Positions 1-8,347 of a DNA stretch of 64,000 nucleotides are shown here, in pieces. The stretch spans positions 1,111,553 to 1,175,552 of the forward strand of contig CP058708.1 of NCBI GenBank assembly GCA_013414765.1, written 5' to 3'. Both the position numbers and the translations under genes were made by a program. Under the pieces are notes generated by a model. It saw only the letters and a list, made by a program, of their open reading frames with translations, was not told the DNA's origin and ran no database searches. The stretch comes from Candidatus Accumulibacter cognatus (GTDB lineage Bacteria > Pseudomonadota > Gammaproteobacteria > Burkholderiales > Rhodocyclaceae). Position 1 is the first letter of the stretch; each line of letters opens with the position of its first letter.

Positions 1-341
1 TCCGCCTCGAACTGCCTGCCGTCGACGGCCGTCAACTGGTAACTGCCGCGCATCGTGCCAACCGGCGTATCGAGCTGGCAACCGCTGGTGTAGGCAAACT
101 TCTCGCCCGGTTGCAGCAACGGCTGCCGGCCAACAACGCCAAGGCCACGCACCTCCTGGACCTCACCGCTCGCGTCGGTGATGATCCAGTGCCGCGAAAC
201 CAACTGCGCCGGCACGGTTCCGACGTTCTCGATGGTCATCGTGTAAGCAAACACGTAGTGATCGTTCGCCGGATCCGACTGCTCGGCGATATATTGCGGG
301 ATCGCGCTGACGGCGACTCCATATTTCTTGCTTGCGGCCAT
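1..341 (-). CDS. apaG: ApaG protein, 3' end cut by window edge
   Basis: About 113 codons are visible from an ATG at 339-341, reading leftwards with no stop before position 1; the family is about 125 residues, so roughly a dozen are missing. The product reads as the fibronectin-III-like ApaG fold, starting MAASKKYGVAVSAIPQYI, with the typical stretches VFAYTMTIEN, LVSRHWIITD, VVGRQPLLQPGEKFAYTSG and PVGTMRGSYQ. ApaG is a small cytosolic protein linked genetically to Co2+/Mg2+ resistance; its biochemical role is not settled. It is divergent from rpe, with 145 bases between the two starts. The identification rests on sequence pattern and on the usual betaproteobacterial apaG/rpe neighbourhood. 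Confidence 0.9.
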   Translation of the reverse strand, partial: MAASKKYGVAVSAIPQYIAEQSDPANDHYVFAYTMTIENVGTVPAQLVSRHWIITDASGEVQEVRGLGVVGRQPLLQPGEKFAYTSGCQLDTPVGTMRGSYQLTAVDGRQFEA

Positions 342-415
342 ATGTGCTCAATGTCGGAACGTTCAGAACCGGCATTGCACACCAAACCGAGGGTAATGAC
401 AAGCCTGTTGAGAAA

Positions 416-442
416 GCGGGTCTTTCCTCTCAGCGGACCCGC
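416..442. other. Hairpin in the apaG/rpe intergenic region
   Basis: GCGGGTC (416-422) and GACCCGC (436-442) form a 7-bp stem with a 13-base loop, followed on the plus strand by CTTTTC. It looks like a weak terminator, but no plus-strand gene precedes it, so it may be a leader structure of rpe or a symmetric element between divergent promoters. No convincing promoter pair is visible. Confidence 0.35.
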
Positions 443-486
443 CTTTTCGCGCTAGAATCCAGTCCAATTTCCCAGAGGTCCCTGCC

Positions 487-1176
487 ATGTACGTGATTGC
501 CCCGAGCATCCTTTCTGCCGATTTTGCCCGGCTTGGCGAAGAGGTCGTGAATGTCATCGCCGCCGGTGCCGACTGGATTCACTTCGATGTAATGGACAAC
601 CATTACGTTCCCAATCTGACCATCGGTCCGCTGGTCTGCGAGGCCATCCGCCCACTGACGCAGGCACCGATCGACGTACACCTGATGGTCAAACCGGTCG
701 ATCGCATCGTTCCCGACTTTGCCCGGGCGGGAGCGAACATCATCACCTTTCATCCGGAAGCATCCGAACACGTCGACCGGACGCTCGCCCTGATCCGGGA
801 GAGCGGTTGTCAGTCGGGGCTGGTGTTCAATCCGGCGACGCCACTCGACTACCTGGATCACGTCATGGACAAGCTGGACATCATTCTGCTGATGAGCGTC
901 AACCCGGGTTTTGGTGGGCAGAAGTTCATTCCTTCCACACTGGCTAAGCTCGCGGCAGCACGCGCCAGAATCGACGCCTATGAGCAGGACAGCGGGCGGC
1001 GAATCCGGCTTGAGGTCGACGGCGGTGTGAAGGTCGACAACATCGCCGCCATTGCCCGCGCCGGCGCCGACGCTTTTGTCGCCGGATCGGCGGTTTTCGG
1101 CGCCGGCAGCGACAGCGATCGCCACCGCTACAACAGCATACTCGCAGCGCTACGCGGGCAACTGGAACAGCCATGA
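487..1176 (+). CDS. rpe: Ribulose-phosphate 3-epimerase
   Basis: 229 residues, the normal family length. It interconverts ribulose 5-phosphate and xylulose 5-phosphate in the pentose phosphate (and Calvin) pathway. The TIM-barrel signatures are all present: [13 protein letters not shown] at the N-terminus, the metal-binding [12 protein letters not shown], the phosphate/active-site [15 protein letters not shown], and the catalytic Asp in LEVDGGV. The ATG at 487 has a GAGG 9 bases upstream (474-477). The stop overlaps the gph start as ATGA, so rpe, gph and trpE look translationally coupled. Confidence 0.97.
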   Translation: MYVIAPSILSADFARLGEEVVNVIAAGADWIHFDVMDNHYVPNLTIGPLVCEAIRPLTQAPIDVHLMVKPVDRIVPDFARAGANIITFHPEASEHVDRTLALIRESGCQSGLVFNPATPLDYLDHVMDKLDIILLMSVNPGFGGQKFIPSTLAKLAAARARIDAYEQDSGRRIRLEVDGGVKVDNIAAIARAGADAFVAGSAVFGAGSDSDRHRYNSILAALRGQLEQP

Positions 1177-1859
1177 TCTCTTCACCGCTTGCCGTACGCG
1201 CCGTACTGATTGATCTCGACGGCACCTTGCTGGATACCGTCCTCGATCTCCATGCTGCTGCCAATGCCATGCTACGTGACCTGGGCCGCAGCGAGATTTC
1301 GGTCGAGTCGATTCGCAGCTATGTCGGGCGCGGCATTCCCAACCTGGTCAAGCGCGTCCTGGCAGGTTCGATGGCCGCCGCTGACGATGCCACGCCGACT
1401 CCAGCGGAGGCACTGGCCAGCTTCAGGGACCACTACCGTACCGAGAACGGTCGTAATGCCGCCTTTTTTCCTGGTGTTCGCGAAGGTCTTGAGGCATTCA
1501 AGGCGCTGGGTTTGCCGCTCGGCGTCATTACCAACAAGGCCGAAGCGTTCACTCTGCCGCTGCTGCAGCGTACCGGCCTGCTACCCTTTTTCGAGGTGAT
1601 CGTCAGTGGCGACGTCCTGCCGCGTCCGAAGCCCGATCCAATGCCCCTGCTCTGGGCATGCGGCCGCCTGGGTTTCTCGCCTGTCGACGTGCTGATGATT
1701 GGCGATTCGGTACATGACTTTCATGCCGGAAGAGCAGCCAGCTGCCCCGTTTTCCTGGTCCCCTACGGCTACAACGAAGGACGAGATGTTCGTGATCTGG
1801 CATGTAATGCTATAGTCTCGTCCCTTGCAGAAGCTGCCCAACTCCTGATCCGCGCATGA
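1173..1859 (+). CDS. gph: Phosphoglycolate phosphatase (HAD family)
   Basis: 228 residues. It hydrolyses 2-phosphoglycolate to glycolate, as salvage after DNA 3'-end repair or RuBisCO oxygenation. HAD motifs are complete: motif [12 protein letters not shown] with both nucleophile/acid Asp residues, motif II VITNK, the Lys in RPKPDP, and motif [16 protein letters not shown] helical cap domain lies between motifs I and II, as in the Gph/PGP subfamily. It overlaps rpe upstream and trpE downstream by 4 bases each (ATGA). The rpe-gph-trpE order is the usual one in betaproteobacteria, which supports Gph over another HAD phosphatase. Confidence 0.93.
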   Translation: MISSPLAVRAVLIDLDGTLLDTVLDLHAAANAMLRDLGRSEISVESIRSYVGRGIPNLVKRVLAGSMAAADDATPTPAEALASFRDHYRTENGRNAAFFPGVREGLEAFKALGLPLGVITNKAEAFTLPLLQRTGLLPFFEVIVSGDVLPRPKPDPMPLLWACGRLGFSPVDVLMIGDSVHDFHAGRAASCPVFLVPYGYNEGRDVRDLACNAIVSSLAEAAQLLIRA

Positions 1860-3328
1860 CTGAAGCTTATTTCAATCGCCTCGCTGGCGAAGGCTACAAC
1901 CGCATCCCGGTGACCCTTGAGACCTTCGCCGATCTCGATACGCCACTGTCCATCTACCTGAAGCTCGCCAACAGCCCCTACAGTTACCTGCTCGAATCGG
2001 TGCAGGGCGGCGAGCGCTTTGGCCGTTACTCGATCATCGGTCTGGCCAGCCCGACGCGAATCGTCGTCAACGCGCATCAGGTGCTGGTACTGAACGGCAA
2101 TCGGATCGCCGAACGCGAAAACGACACCAACCCGCTCGACTTCATCGGCAAGTACATGAAGCGTTTTCGTGCGGCTCCCACCACCGGTCTGCCACGCTTC
2201 TGCGGTGGTCTGGTTGGCTGCTTCGGCTATGACACCGTCCGCTATATTGAAACCCGGCTGACACGCTCCCAGAAAGCGGACGACCTCGGAATTCCCGATA
2301 TCGTCCTGCTGCTTTCGGAAGAAATTGCAGTGGTCGACAACCTTTCCGGCAAGCTGACACTGGTCGTCTATGCCGAGCCTGGCGTTCCCGGCGCCTACCC
2401 GAAAGCGCAGGCCAGGCTCAGAGAATTGCTCGCCCGCCTGCGCGAACCGGTACGCATTCCGCCGGAAGCACCGCAATCTTCGCCACCCGCGATCTCGATG
2501 TTTGGTGAATCGGAGTACAGGCAAGCGGTATTGAAAGCCAAGCGTTATATCACCGAAGGCGACATCATGCAGGTGGTACTGTCACAGCGCATGAGCAAAC
2601 CCCTGGCTGCCAGCCCGATGGCGCTGTACCGGTCGCTGCGTTCACTCAACCCGTCGCCGTACATGTTCTACTTCGACTTCGAAGATTTCCATGTCGTCGG
2701 CGCTTCACCAGAGATTCTCGTCCGTCTCGAAGGGGAGACGGTCACTGTCCGACCGATCGCGGGCACACGCCGACGTGGCGTGTCCTTCGAGGAAGATCAA
2801 GAACTCGCTGCCGAGTTACTCGCCGACGAAAAGGAACGCGCGGAGCACGTGCAGCTCCTCGACCTCGGTCGCAACGACATCGGCCGTGTCGCTCGTGTCG
2901 GTACGATCAAGCTTACCGAAAACATGATCGTCGAGCGCTATTCGCACGTGATGCACATCGTCTCGAACGTCGAAGCCAAACTACGGCCAGGCCTGAACGC
3001 GCTCGACGTGCTCAAGGCAACCTTCCCGGCGGGAACCGTCTCGGGCGCGGCCAAGGTCCGGGCCATGGAGATCATCGACGAGCTTGAACCGGTCAAACGC
3101 GGCATCTATGCCGGCGCGGTCGGTTATCTCGGTTTCAACGGCGACATGGACTTGGCAATCGCGATCCGCACTGCCATCGTCAAGGACGGCCAGCTACACG
3201 TGCAAGCAGGTGCCGGCATCGTCGCCGATTCCGACCCGGCATCGGAATGGCAGGAAACGCAGAACAAGGCCCGCGCCGTACTGCGTGCCGCCGAACTGGC
3301 TGAACACGGCCTCGATACCCGTATGTAA
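1856..3328 (+). CDS. trpE: Anthranilate synthase component I
   Basis: 490 residues. With TrpG as glutaminase it converts chorismate to anthranilate, the first step of tryptophan synthesis. The feedback-binding region LLESVQGGERFGRYS lies near residues 45-60. The chorismate-binding core includes FGYDTVRYIE, YMFYFDFED, GASPEILVR, PIAGTRRRG, DLGRNDIGRVA and TFPAGTVSGAAK, followed by the C-terminal QAGAGIVADSDP. Full length, no defects. trpG, trpD and trpC usually follow in betaproteobacteria but are absent here; an insertion sequence begins 33 bases after the stop. No leader peptide or attenuator is visible, since the gene starts inside gph. Confidence 0.97.
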   Translation: MTEAYFNRLAGEGYNRIPVTLETFADLDTPLSIYLKLANSPYSYLLESVQGGERFGRYSIIGLASPTRIVVNAHQVLVLNGNRIAERENDTNPLDFIGKYMKRFRAAPTTGLPRFCGGLVGCFGYDTVRYIETRLTRSQKADDLGIPDIVLLLSEEIAVVDNLSGKLTLVVYAEPGVPGAYPKAQARLRELLARLREPVRIPPEAPQSSPPAISMFGESEYRQAVLKAKRYITEGDIMQVVLSQRMSKPLAASPMALYRSLRSLNPSPYMFYFDFEDFHVVGASPEILVRLEGETVTVRPIAGTRRRGVSFEEDQELAAELLADEKERAEHVQLLDLGRNDIGRVARVGTIKLTENMIVERYSHVMHIVSNVEAKLRPGLNALDVLKATFPAGTVSGAAKVRAMEIIDELEPVKRGIYAGAVGYLGFNGDMDLAIAIRTAIVKDGQLHVQAGAGIVADSDPASEWQETQNKARAVLRAAELAEHGLDTRM

Positions 3329-3352
3329 TACAGGATCATCGGCCCGGGGCTG

Positions 3353-3361
3353 CTCGGTCAC
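3353..3361. repeat. Left copy of 9-bp target site duplication
   Basis: CTCGGTCAC directly precedes the left inverted repeat and is repeated exactly at 4766-4774 on the other side of the element, which marks a real insertion event. Confidence 0.93.
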
Positions 3362-3382
3362 GGGTGTGATTCAAAGTGATGC
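3362..3382 (+). repeat. Left terminal inverted repeat of the IS
   Basis: 21 bases, the exact reverse complement of 4745-4765. Identity between the two ends stops immediately inside, so 21 bp is the full length. Confidence 0.93.
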
Positions 3383-3423
3383 AAGCCCCATAATTTCAGC
3401 ATTTGCCACCAGAGGGAACAGCC

Positions 3424-4726
3424 ATGCTAGCCACTGACCGCGACCAGATGTTGTTGGAGCGTCTGAATCGTCATCCTACGTTGCGTGCCCGTATGGAAAG
3501 CTTGCTGGGCGTGGTGGAAGACGCTGCCGGAGACTTGGAGAAGGCGGATGCAGCGGAACGTCGAGTGATCGAAGAACTCCGCCAAATGGGCAACGAAGCT
3601 CTGGCCGCCTGGGCGGAACGTGGAGTGGAGAAGAGTGTGGCAGTGGCACGAGTGGAGCCTGAGTTACGTTCGGCGGGTAAAAAAACTCTATTGGCACACG
3701 ACCTTCGGTAAAGTCGATGTGGTAGAGCCTCTGTGGCGGAATGGCACACGGATCGAGCGGCGTTTCAGCACCCGAGCGGGGATCAGTTGCCGGGGCAGTT
3801 CGCAGCCGTTGCAACGGGTGATGAGTGATTTTGGGGCAGATGCGGCTTTTGGGCGGGTGCCGGAAAAGCTGAAGGAACACTATGGGATCGAGATGCCGGT
3901 AAGCACGATTCAACGGATCACCGAACATCACGCGCCAATCATTTGCGAGCAAGAGGCCAAGCGGGAGATTGTGGCCGGGACGATGGCCGGAGTCACCTTT
4001 ATCGGCGAGATGGATGGTTCGATGGTCCCGGTGGTGGAAATTTCTTCGGATGCCGAAGACAAACGCAAAGGGAAGCGTTTGGCCTGGAAAGAAGTTCGCC
4101 TGAGTCTCGTGCATCCGAAAGGCAGCGTCACCCCGATATTTGGTGGAAATTTTGCCGGTGGGGTCGAGGAAAGCGGGCGACAGTGGTGGCGTTGTGCGGC
4201 CAAAGCGGGATTTGGCCCGGGGAGTTACCTGCATGCGGTGGGCGATGGCGCGTCGTGGATTGCCACGCAGGAGGAGATCCAATTCGGTGCGCAAGGAGCC
4301 TATTTGGTGGATTTCTTCCATCTCTGCGAGTACCTCGGCGAAGCGTCCAAGGTCTGCGCCGCCAATGATCCCCGAGCCTGGTTGGAAGAACAAAAAAGTC
4401 GGCTCAAGGCGAACCAATCCGGTGCTGTGCTGGAAGCGTTGGCACCGTTCGTAGAGACCAATAGCGACGACCCCGCCACCGCCTGTGACCGCTATATTCG
4501 TAACCGCCGGGATCAACTGGACTACCAAGGCGCGATCAAGCAGGGGCTACCCATTGGGTCGGGGGAAATCGAGAGCGCCCACCGCTACGTTATCCAGGAG
4601 CGGATCAAGCTTCCCGGTGCTTGGTGGTCACCAGATCATATCGAGATCATGTTAGCCCTACGGCTTAACCGGGCCAACCGGGAATGGGACGCCTATTGGC
4701 GGGGTGTCGAAAAAGAAGCCGCATAA
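3424..4726 (+). pseudogene. ISKra4-family transposase, interrupted by a single-base frameshift
   Basis: The upstream frame (3424-3711, about 95 residues, RBS AGAGGGA before ATG 3424) ends in RSAGKKTLLAHDLR. The downstream frame (to 4726) carries the catalytic part: FIGEMDGSMVP, YLVDFFHLCEYL and the C-terminal GSGEIESAHRYVIQERIKLP with the expected D, D and E. The frames meet at a run of seven A (3679-3685). With six A the reading would run unbroken through GGT AAA AAA CTC TAT TGG (GKKLYW), as expected for the family. So one A was probably gained, by mutation or sequencing error; the shift is +1, not the usual -1. Slippage on the A run could still make full-length protein. Intact length would be about 433 residues. 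Confidence 0.88.
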
Positions 4727-4744
4727 AGGGGTCATCTCAACGAC

Positions 4745-4765
4745 GCATCACTTTGAATCACACCC
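4745..4765 (-). repeat. Right terminal inverted repeat of the IS
   Basis: Exact reverse complement of 3362-3382; 18 bases after the transposase stop codon. Confidence 0.93.
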
Positions 4766-4774
4766 CTCGGTCAC
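4766..4774. repeat. Right copy of 9-bp target site duplication
   Basis: CTCGGTCAC, identical to 3353-3361. Removing the element and one copy rejoins the trpE downstream sequence. Confidence 0.93.
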
Positions 4775-4836
4775 TCTGCCGGATCTCCGAATTGTGATAT
4801 CCCCGTGATGGGATGCGGTCCTGACGGCCGTGCCAA

Positions 4837-5340
4837 TCACCGCGACCAATGAACGCGCAACAGCATTTCTTGTGGGTTGTAATGGAATTCCAGTTCCCCC
4901 TGATACGCGTGATGCACGGCTTCACCGAGGGCTCGCGCGAGATGGAGGTCAGTGGTACTGACCTGGATCTCCACCTCGGCCTCGTCGATGGCCATCACCC
5001 GCTTCAAGGGATGCTCGGCACGTTGACGCTCGGCTTCGTTGCGCACCAAATGCACAATCTCCTCGTGATGCGCCTGCAGGAAGGCGCCGGTAAGGAAGAC
5101 ATACCCCGCAGGACAATGATCATGCACGCGCTGGCAGGCCGGACAGCTTGCCCGATGCGCATCGGATGCTACCGTGATGCCCCATTGCCAACGGCCGATA
5201 TGGAAAACGGCACCGCAATGCGAGCAGATGGTGGGCTCCGGAAATTTTCCTCGCGCCTTGTAACTGTCATGCTCAGCCTCCTGCAATAGGCGATCACGGC
5301 GAACCGGCTGATAGCCGGGGGGAATTGATTTGCTACTCAT
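4837..5340 (-). CDS. BCAM0308-type zinc-ribbon protein
   Basis: 167 residues from the ATG at 5340, chosen because GAGGAGG lies about 6 bases upstream; a longer frame starts at 5394 without such a site. A four-cysteine zinc ribbon is visible (CSHC near residue 38 and CPAC about 30 residues later), preceded by a basic N-terminus RRDRLLQEAEHDSYKARGKF. The layout matches a small family I know as BCAM0308, predicted to bind nucleic acid or act in stress response; no enzymatic role is established. The gene converges on the IS and diverges from the SDR gene at 5661. Confidence 0.7.
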   Translation of the reverse strand: MSSKSIPPGYQPVRRDRLLQEAEHDSYKARGKFPEPTICSHCGAVFHIGRWQWGITVASDAHRASCPACQRVHDHCPAGYVFLTGAFLQAHHEEIVHLVRNEAERQRAEHPLKRVMAIDEAEVEIQVSTTDLHLARALGEAVHHAYQGELEFHYNPQEMLLRVHWSR

Positions 5341-5660
5341 GACAAACCTCCTCAATGAAAATGTCAGCACAAAGACATGCCACAAACCGCCCACTCCGCG
5401 CAGTCTGCTCGCTCTGCTCTGTCAGTACCGCGATGTCTCCAAAGCAGCTGCTGACACCTTCATGATAGGTTGTCCGATGACATTTTCCAGGAAAAAACCA
5501 GGGAATCAAAAGCAGCCGTACTATAACGTCGTTTCCGGCACAATCCACTTCACTGTTCATCTTCTCAGCTCGCACTGGGCTGAAGTTGTGCATCCATGAG
5601 ACGATTCTGTCCGTATAGAAAAACATTGAGTTACCCATCGAGACCTCAGACAAGGGCAGA
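5341..5660. other. 320-bp divergent intergenic region
   Basis: It separates the divergent BCAM0308-type and SDR-like genes, so promoters for both are expected. It is more AT-rich than its surroundings, with several A and T runs, but I see no clear -35/-10 pair, RNA gene or operator. The only strong element is the GAGGAGG ribosome binding site of the minus-strand gene (about 5347-5353). Confidence 0.5.
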
Positions 5661-6311
5661 ATGCACGTCTTCGTGACCGGCGGCACCGGCTACATCGGTA
5701 GCCACCTGATTCCGGAATTGCTCGCACGTGGCCATCGGGTCGCGGCGCTGACACGACCGAAGTCGGCACACCGGCTTACGCCCGGCTGCCGCATCGTCAT
5801 CGGCGATGCGCTCGATGCCCCGAGCTACGTGCAACAGATCAATGGGGCCGATACCTTGGTCCATCTCGTGGGGGTTGCCCACCCTGGACCGGCCAAGGCT
5901 ATGGAATTCCAGAAGGTGGATCTCGTCTCGGCTCGCGCGGCGCTGAGCGCGGCGATGAAGGCCAGGGTGAAGCACCTGCTCTATCTCAGCGTTGCCCAAC
6001 CGGCACCGGTGATGCGAGCTTACGTAAATGCGCGTGCCGAGGCCGAAACCTTGATCCGCGCCAGTGGCATCGCAGCCAGCTTTCTGCGCCCCTGGTATGT
6101 GCTCGGCCCCGGCCACCGCTGGCCGTTGCTGCTTCTCCCGGCCTACCGCCTGTTCGAGTACCTGCCGTTGACACGCACGGCAGCACGTCGCTTCGGCCTA
6201 GTCGACATCGAACAGATGACCAGTGCACTGATCCGGGCGGTGGAAGACCCGCCACTCGGAGTACGCATCTGGGAGGTGCCGGAAATCCGTCTGGCCACCT
6301 GTCCTGCCTGA
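5661..6311 (+). CDS. NAD(P)-binding atypical SDR / NDUFA9-like epimerase-family protein
   Basis: 216 residues. The Rossmann motif VTGGTGYIGSHLIPELLARG is at residues 5-24, followed by VIGDALD and DTLVHLVGVAH. The classical SDR YxxxK is not clear; the AYVNARAEAETLIRASG segment is the form seen in atypical SDRs such as complex I NDUFA9-like and NmrA-like proteins. The C-terminal half (LRPWYVLGPGHRWPLLLLP) is hydrophobic. Substrate unknown; likely a cofactor-binding redox or scaffold protein. It converges on the hydrolase gene at 6345. Confidence 0.75.
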   Translation: MHVFVTGGTGYIGSHLIPELLARGHRVAALTRPKSAHRLTPGCRIVIGDALDAPSYVQQINGADTLVHLVGVAHPGPAKAMEFQKVDLVSARAALSAAMKARVKHLLYLSVAQPAPVMRAYVNARAEAETLIRASGIAASFLRPWYVLGPGHRWPLLLLPAYRLFEYLPLTRTAARRFGLVDIEQMTSALIRAVEDPPLGVRIWEVPEIRLATCPA

Positions 6312-6344
6312 GATCCCACTACTGAGGAGCCAGTCCTCGCTGCA

Positions 6345-7568
6345 TCAACATTCTGCCGGCGCGCCCAGCACGCCGAGCCATTCCCTAATCTGCCGATGGA
6401 CGCGCGTGTCGTTCAACATTCTCAGGTGGCCGAGTTTACCCAGCCTGGCGCACTGGACGTCACCCGTGATTTCATGCGCGATTGCACTACTCAGCGGCAC
6501 CAGCCCATCGCCAAGGAATTCGCTAATCGGATGCTCGACGTCTTCGGTGAGACTGGCACCCAAAAAGCGGAAAGCAATCGTGTGCGGCTTGGATAGCGTC
6601 CGTGGAGCCCCTGGGCCACGGCGCAGATCCTTGATGCCTTGGCTGCGTTTGGCGGCAATATTCCCGAGGGGGCGGGTGATTGTAGTGAGTTTCAACCCCA
6701 CGGTTGCCAACTGCCCGAGTCGCTCGAGCGGTGATCCGAGGTGTGGTGATCCGAGGCAAATCACCATCCTTGTCGACTGCGGCCATGACATCCCCAGCGC
6801 CATCGCCTGATCGCAGGCGCCAAGGGCAATCAAGCCGCCCATGCTGTGACCAATGATCAGTAATTCGCTGGCCGGTTGCGGCCAGACCGCCAGCAAATTA
6901 TCGAGTAGAACCGCCAGTTGCGCGCAATTTTCGGCAATCGGCAGACCTGAGTTATAGCGCAGGTAGAGTGGAGTACAGGCCCATTCAGTTTGGACTTGGC
7001 ACCCAATATGACTGGCATATGTGGCGGCAGCTTCGCTGGGATCGCCCCATTCCCAACAATGTTCGTCACATCCTAGTCCGTGAACGAAAACGCAAAGGCG
7101 CCTGCCCGCGCCGGGAAAAGCACTGCGCAGCGCATCGGTGTCCAGCGGCACGACCTTTCCGTTCACCCGTATCGCCATGTTGATCGCCAGCCGGTTGTTG
7201 CTAGCCGCAAGATGATCTCCGAAAGCGCCGTTGAGTGCGCTGTGCAGGCCACTCGCAAAGCGCCCTGGCGGTTTATCCGGGGATGGATGCTGCCTTTCGA
7301 GGATTGCAGCGACGTCAAGCAAAGCTCCGCTGCCGTGGAAAATTGCAGCGTAGACGCCTGCTGAAATGGCTTCATGGGCAGCTTGCACTATTTGAGCCGG
7401 CCAAGAAAGCAGAGGAATTCGCCGCAGGACGTCGAAAGACTGGTCGGCAATGGCCGCATGCATTTCCTTGATGCATAGCGTCGTTTCCTGAACTGCGGCT
7501 TTAGCAACGTGACTGTAACCGGTTCTTGGCAACAGTGGCCCGAAGGCTTTTCTACCATCATCCGACAT
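6345..7568 (-). CDS. Lipase-like alpha/beta hydrolase
   Basis: 407 residues from the ATG at 7568, which has GAAGGA 7-8 bases upstream; an in-frame ATG at 7643 would run into the sugar-transferase gene. Features: LCVFVHGLGCDEHCWEWG (oxyanion region), nucleophile elbow LLIIGHSMGGLIALG, and a later LGDGLVPLSSA followed by LGKLGHLRML carrying plausible Asp and His of the triad. No signal peptide is obvious. The first 150 residues are not recognisable. It is probably co-transcribed with the upstream sugar transferase (52-base gap). Substrate unknown; esterase or lipase activity is inferred from the fold only. Confidence 0.78.
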   Translation of the reverse strand: MSDDGRKAFGPLLPRTGYSHVAKAAVQETTLCIKEMHAAIADQSFDVLRRIPLLSWPAQIVQAAHEAISAGVYAAIFHGSGALLDVAAILERQHPSPDKPPGRFASGLHSALNGAFGDHLAASNNRLAINMAIRVNGKVVPLDTDALRSAFPGAGRRLCVFVHGLGCDEHCWEWGDPSEAAATYASHIGCQVQTEWACTPLYLRYNSGLPIAENCAQLAVLLDNLLAVWPQPASELLIIGHSMGGLIALGACDQAMALGMSWPQSTRMVICLGSPHLGSPLERLGQLATVGLKLTTITRPLGNIAAKRSQGIKDLRRGPGAPRTLSKPHTIAFRFLGASLTEDVEHPISEFLGDGLVPLSSAIAHEITGDVQCARLGKLGHLRMLNDTRVHRQIREWLGVLGAPAEC

Positions 7569-7620
7569 AGGGTGTCCTTCAAAAGTGATGGCAAGTCCGT
7601 CTTGCTTGCCCGACCGACCG

Positions 7621-8202
7621 TCAATGCGATACCCCTTCGCCATGCAGGACCTTGGCGAAAGTCATCCATAGTATCCGGATATCGAGCCATAACGATTGGC
7701 GTTGCAGATACTCGCTATCGAGCTCGACCTTTTGGGCAATGGGCAGTTCATCGCGACCGTTAACCTGTGCCCAACCGGTCAACCCCGGCAGCAACTCATG
7801 CACCCCGCGTTCGCTACGCAGGGTGATCAAATCGTGCTGGTTATACAGGGCTGGGCGTGGCCCGACAAAGCTCATGTCGCCCACAAGAATGCTCCACAAC
7901 TGAGGCAGTTCGTCGAGGCTGGATTTGCGCAGGAACGAGCCCACTGGTGTCAGGCAAGCCTGTGGATCGGTCAACAGATGGGTCGCCACGGCCGGGGTTC
8001 CAACCCGCATGCTGCGGAACTTAGGCATACTGAAAATCCGGTTGCCCCGTCCGACGCGATCGGACCAATAGAGCACGGGTCCGGGCGAGGATAATTTGAC
8101 CAACAGAGCGACCAGACCAGCAGGGAGCAACAGCAACACCGCCGCCAGACAGGCCAGTAACAAGTCAAAAAGGCGCTTGATTTGAAAACGTTTCATGGGC
8201 AT
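7621..8202 (-). CDS. Sugar transferase (polyprenyl-phosphate phosphoglycosyltransferase)
   Basis: 193 residues, the size of the short monotopic PglC-like enzymes that transfer a sugar phosphate to undecaprenyl phosphate to start glycan assembly. Visible signatures: KRLFDLLLACLAAVLLLLP (N-terminal membrane segment), GPVLYWSDRVGRGNRIFSM, KFRSM, LRKSSLDELPQLW (catalytic DE), MSFVGPRPAL and LLPGLTGWAQVNGRD. Usually part of exopolysaccharide or O-antigen clusters, but here only the lipase-like gene follows. Either ATG at 8202 or 8196 may be the start. Confidence 0.92.
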   Translation of the reverse strand: MPMKRFQIKRLFDLLLACLAAVLLLLPAGLVALLVKLSSPGPVLYWSDRVGRGNRIFSMPKFRSMRVGTPAVATHLLTDPQACLTPVGSFLRKSSLDELPQLWSILVGDMSFVGPRPALYNQHDLITLRSERGVHELLPGLTGWAQVNGRDELPIAQKVELDSEYLQRQSLWLDIRILWMTFAKVLHGEGVSH

Positions 8203-8347
8203 TTTAGCCCTGCTGGAAACGGCGTAGCGACGGCGATGGTGCTTGCCTGCGCGCAGGAAGCCACAATGACGCCATCGACACGTCGAATGATGCCTACTAC
8301 CTATCTACCGTGGTATGGCATACGCCGCAAAGCGTCTTTGCCTTCGG

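Larger units (their letters stand above)
3362..4765 (+). mobile_element. ISKra4-family insertion sequence, 1,404 bp
   Basis: The element is bounded by perfect 21-bp terminal inverted repeats (3362-3382 and 4745-4765, starting GGGTGTGATTCAAAGTGATG) and flanked by a perfect 9-bp direct repeat. Length and internal transposase fit the ISKra4 family, for which I recall 9-bp duplications in one subgroup. It sits between trpE and the BCAM0308-type gene and disrupts neither. The intact ends and duplication point to a fairly recent insertion. It could be mobilised in trans even though its transposase frame is broken. Confidence 0.93.

Noticed and set aside
3620-4726. Programmed -1 frameshift for the IS transposase
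   Set aside because: The second frame is +1 relative to the first, so a -1 slip on the A run would not enter it; a one-base gain in the homopolymer explains the data better.
8203-8347. Possible terminator after rpoD
   Set aside because: A short GCAAAG/CTTTGC stem is present but has no T run and a three-base loop, which is too weak to call.
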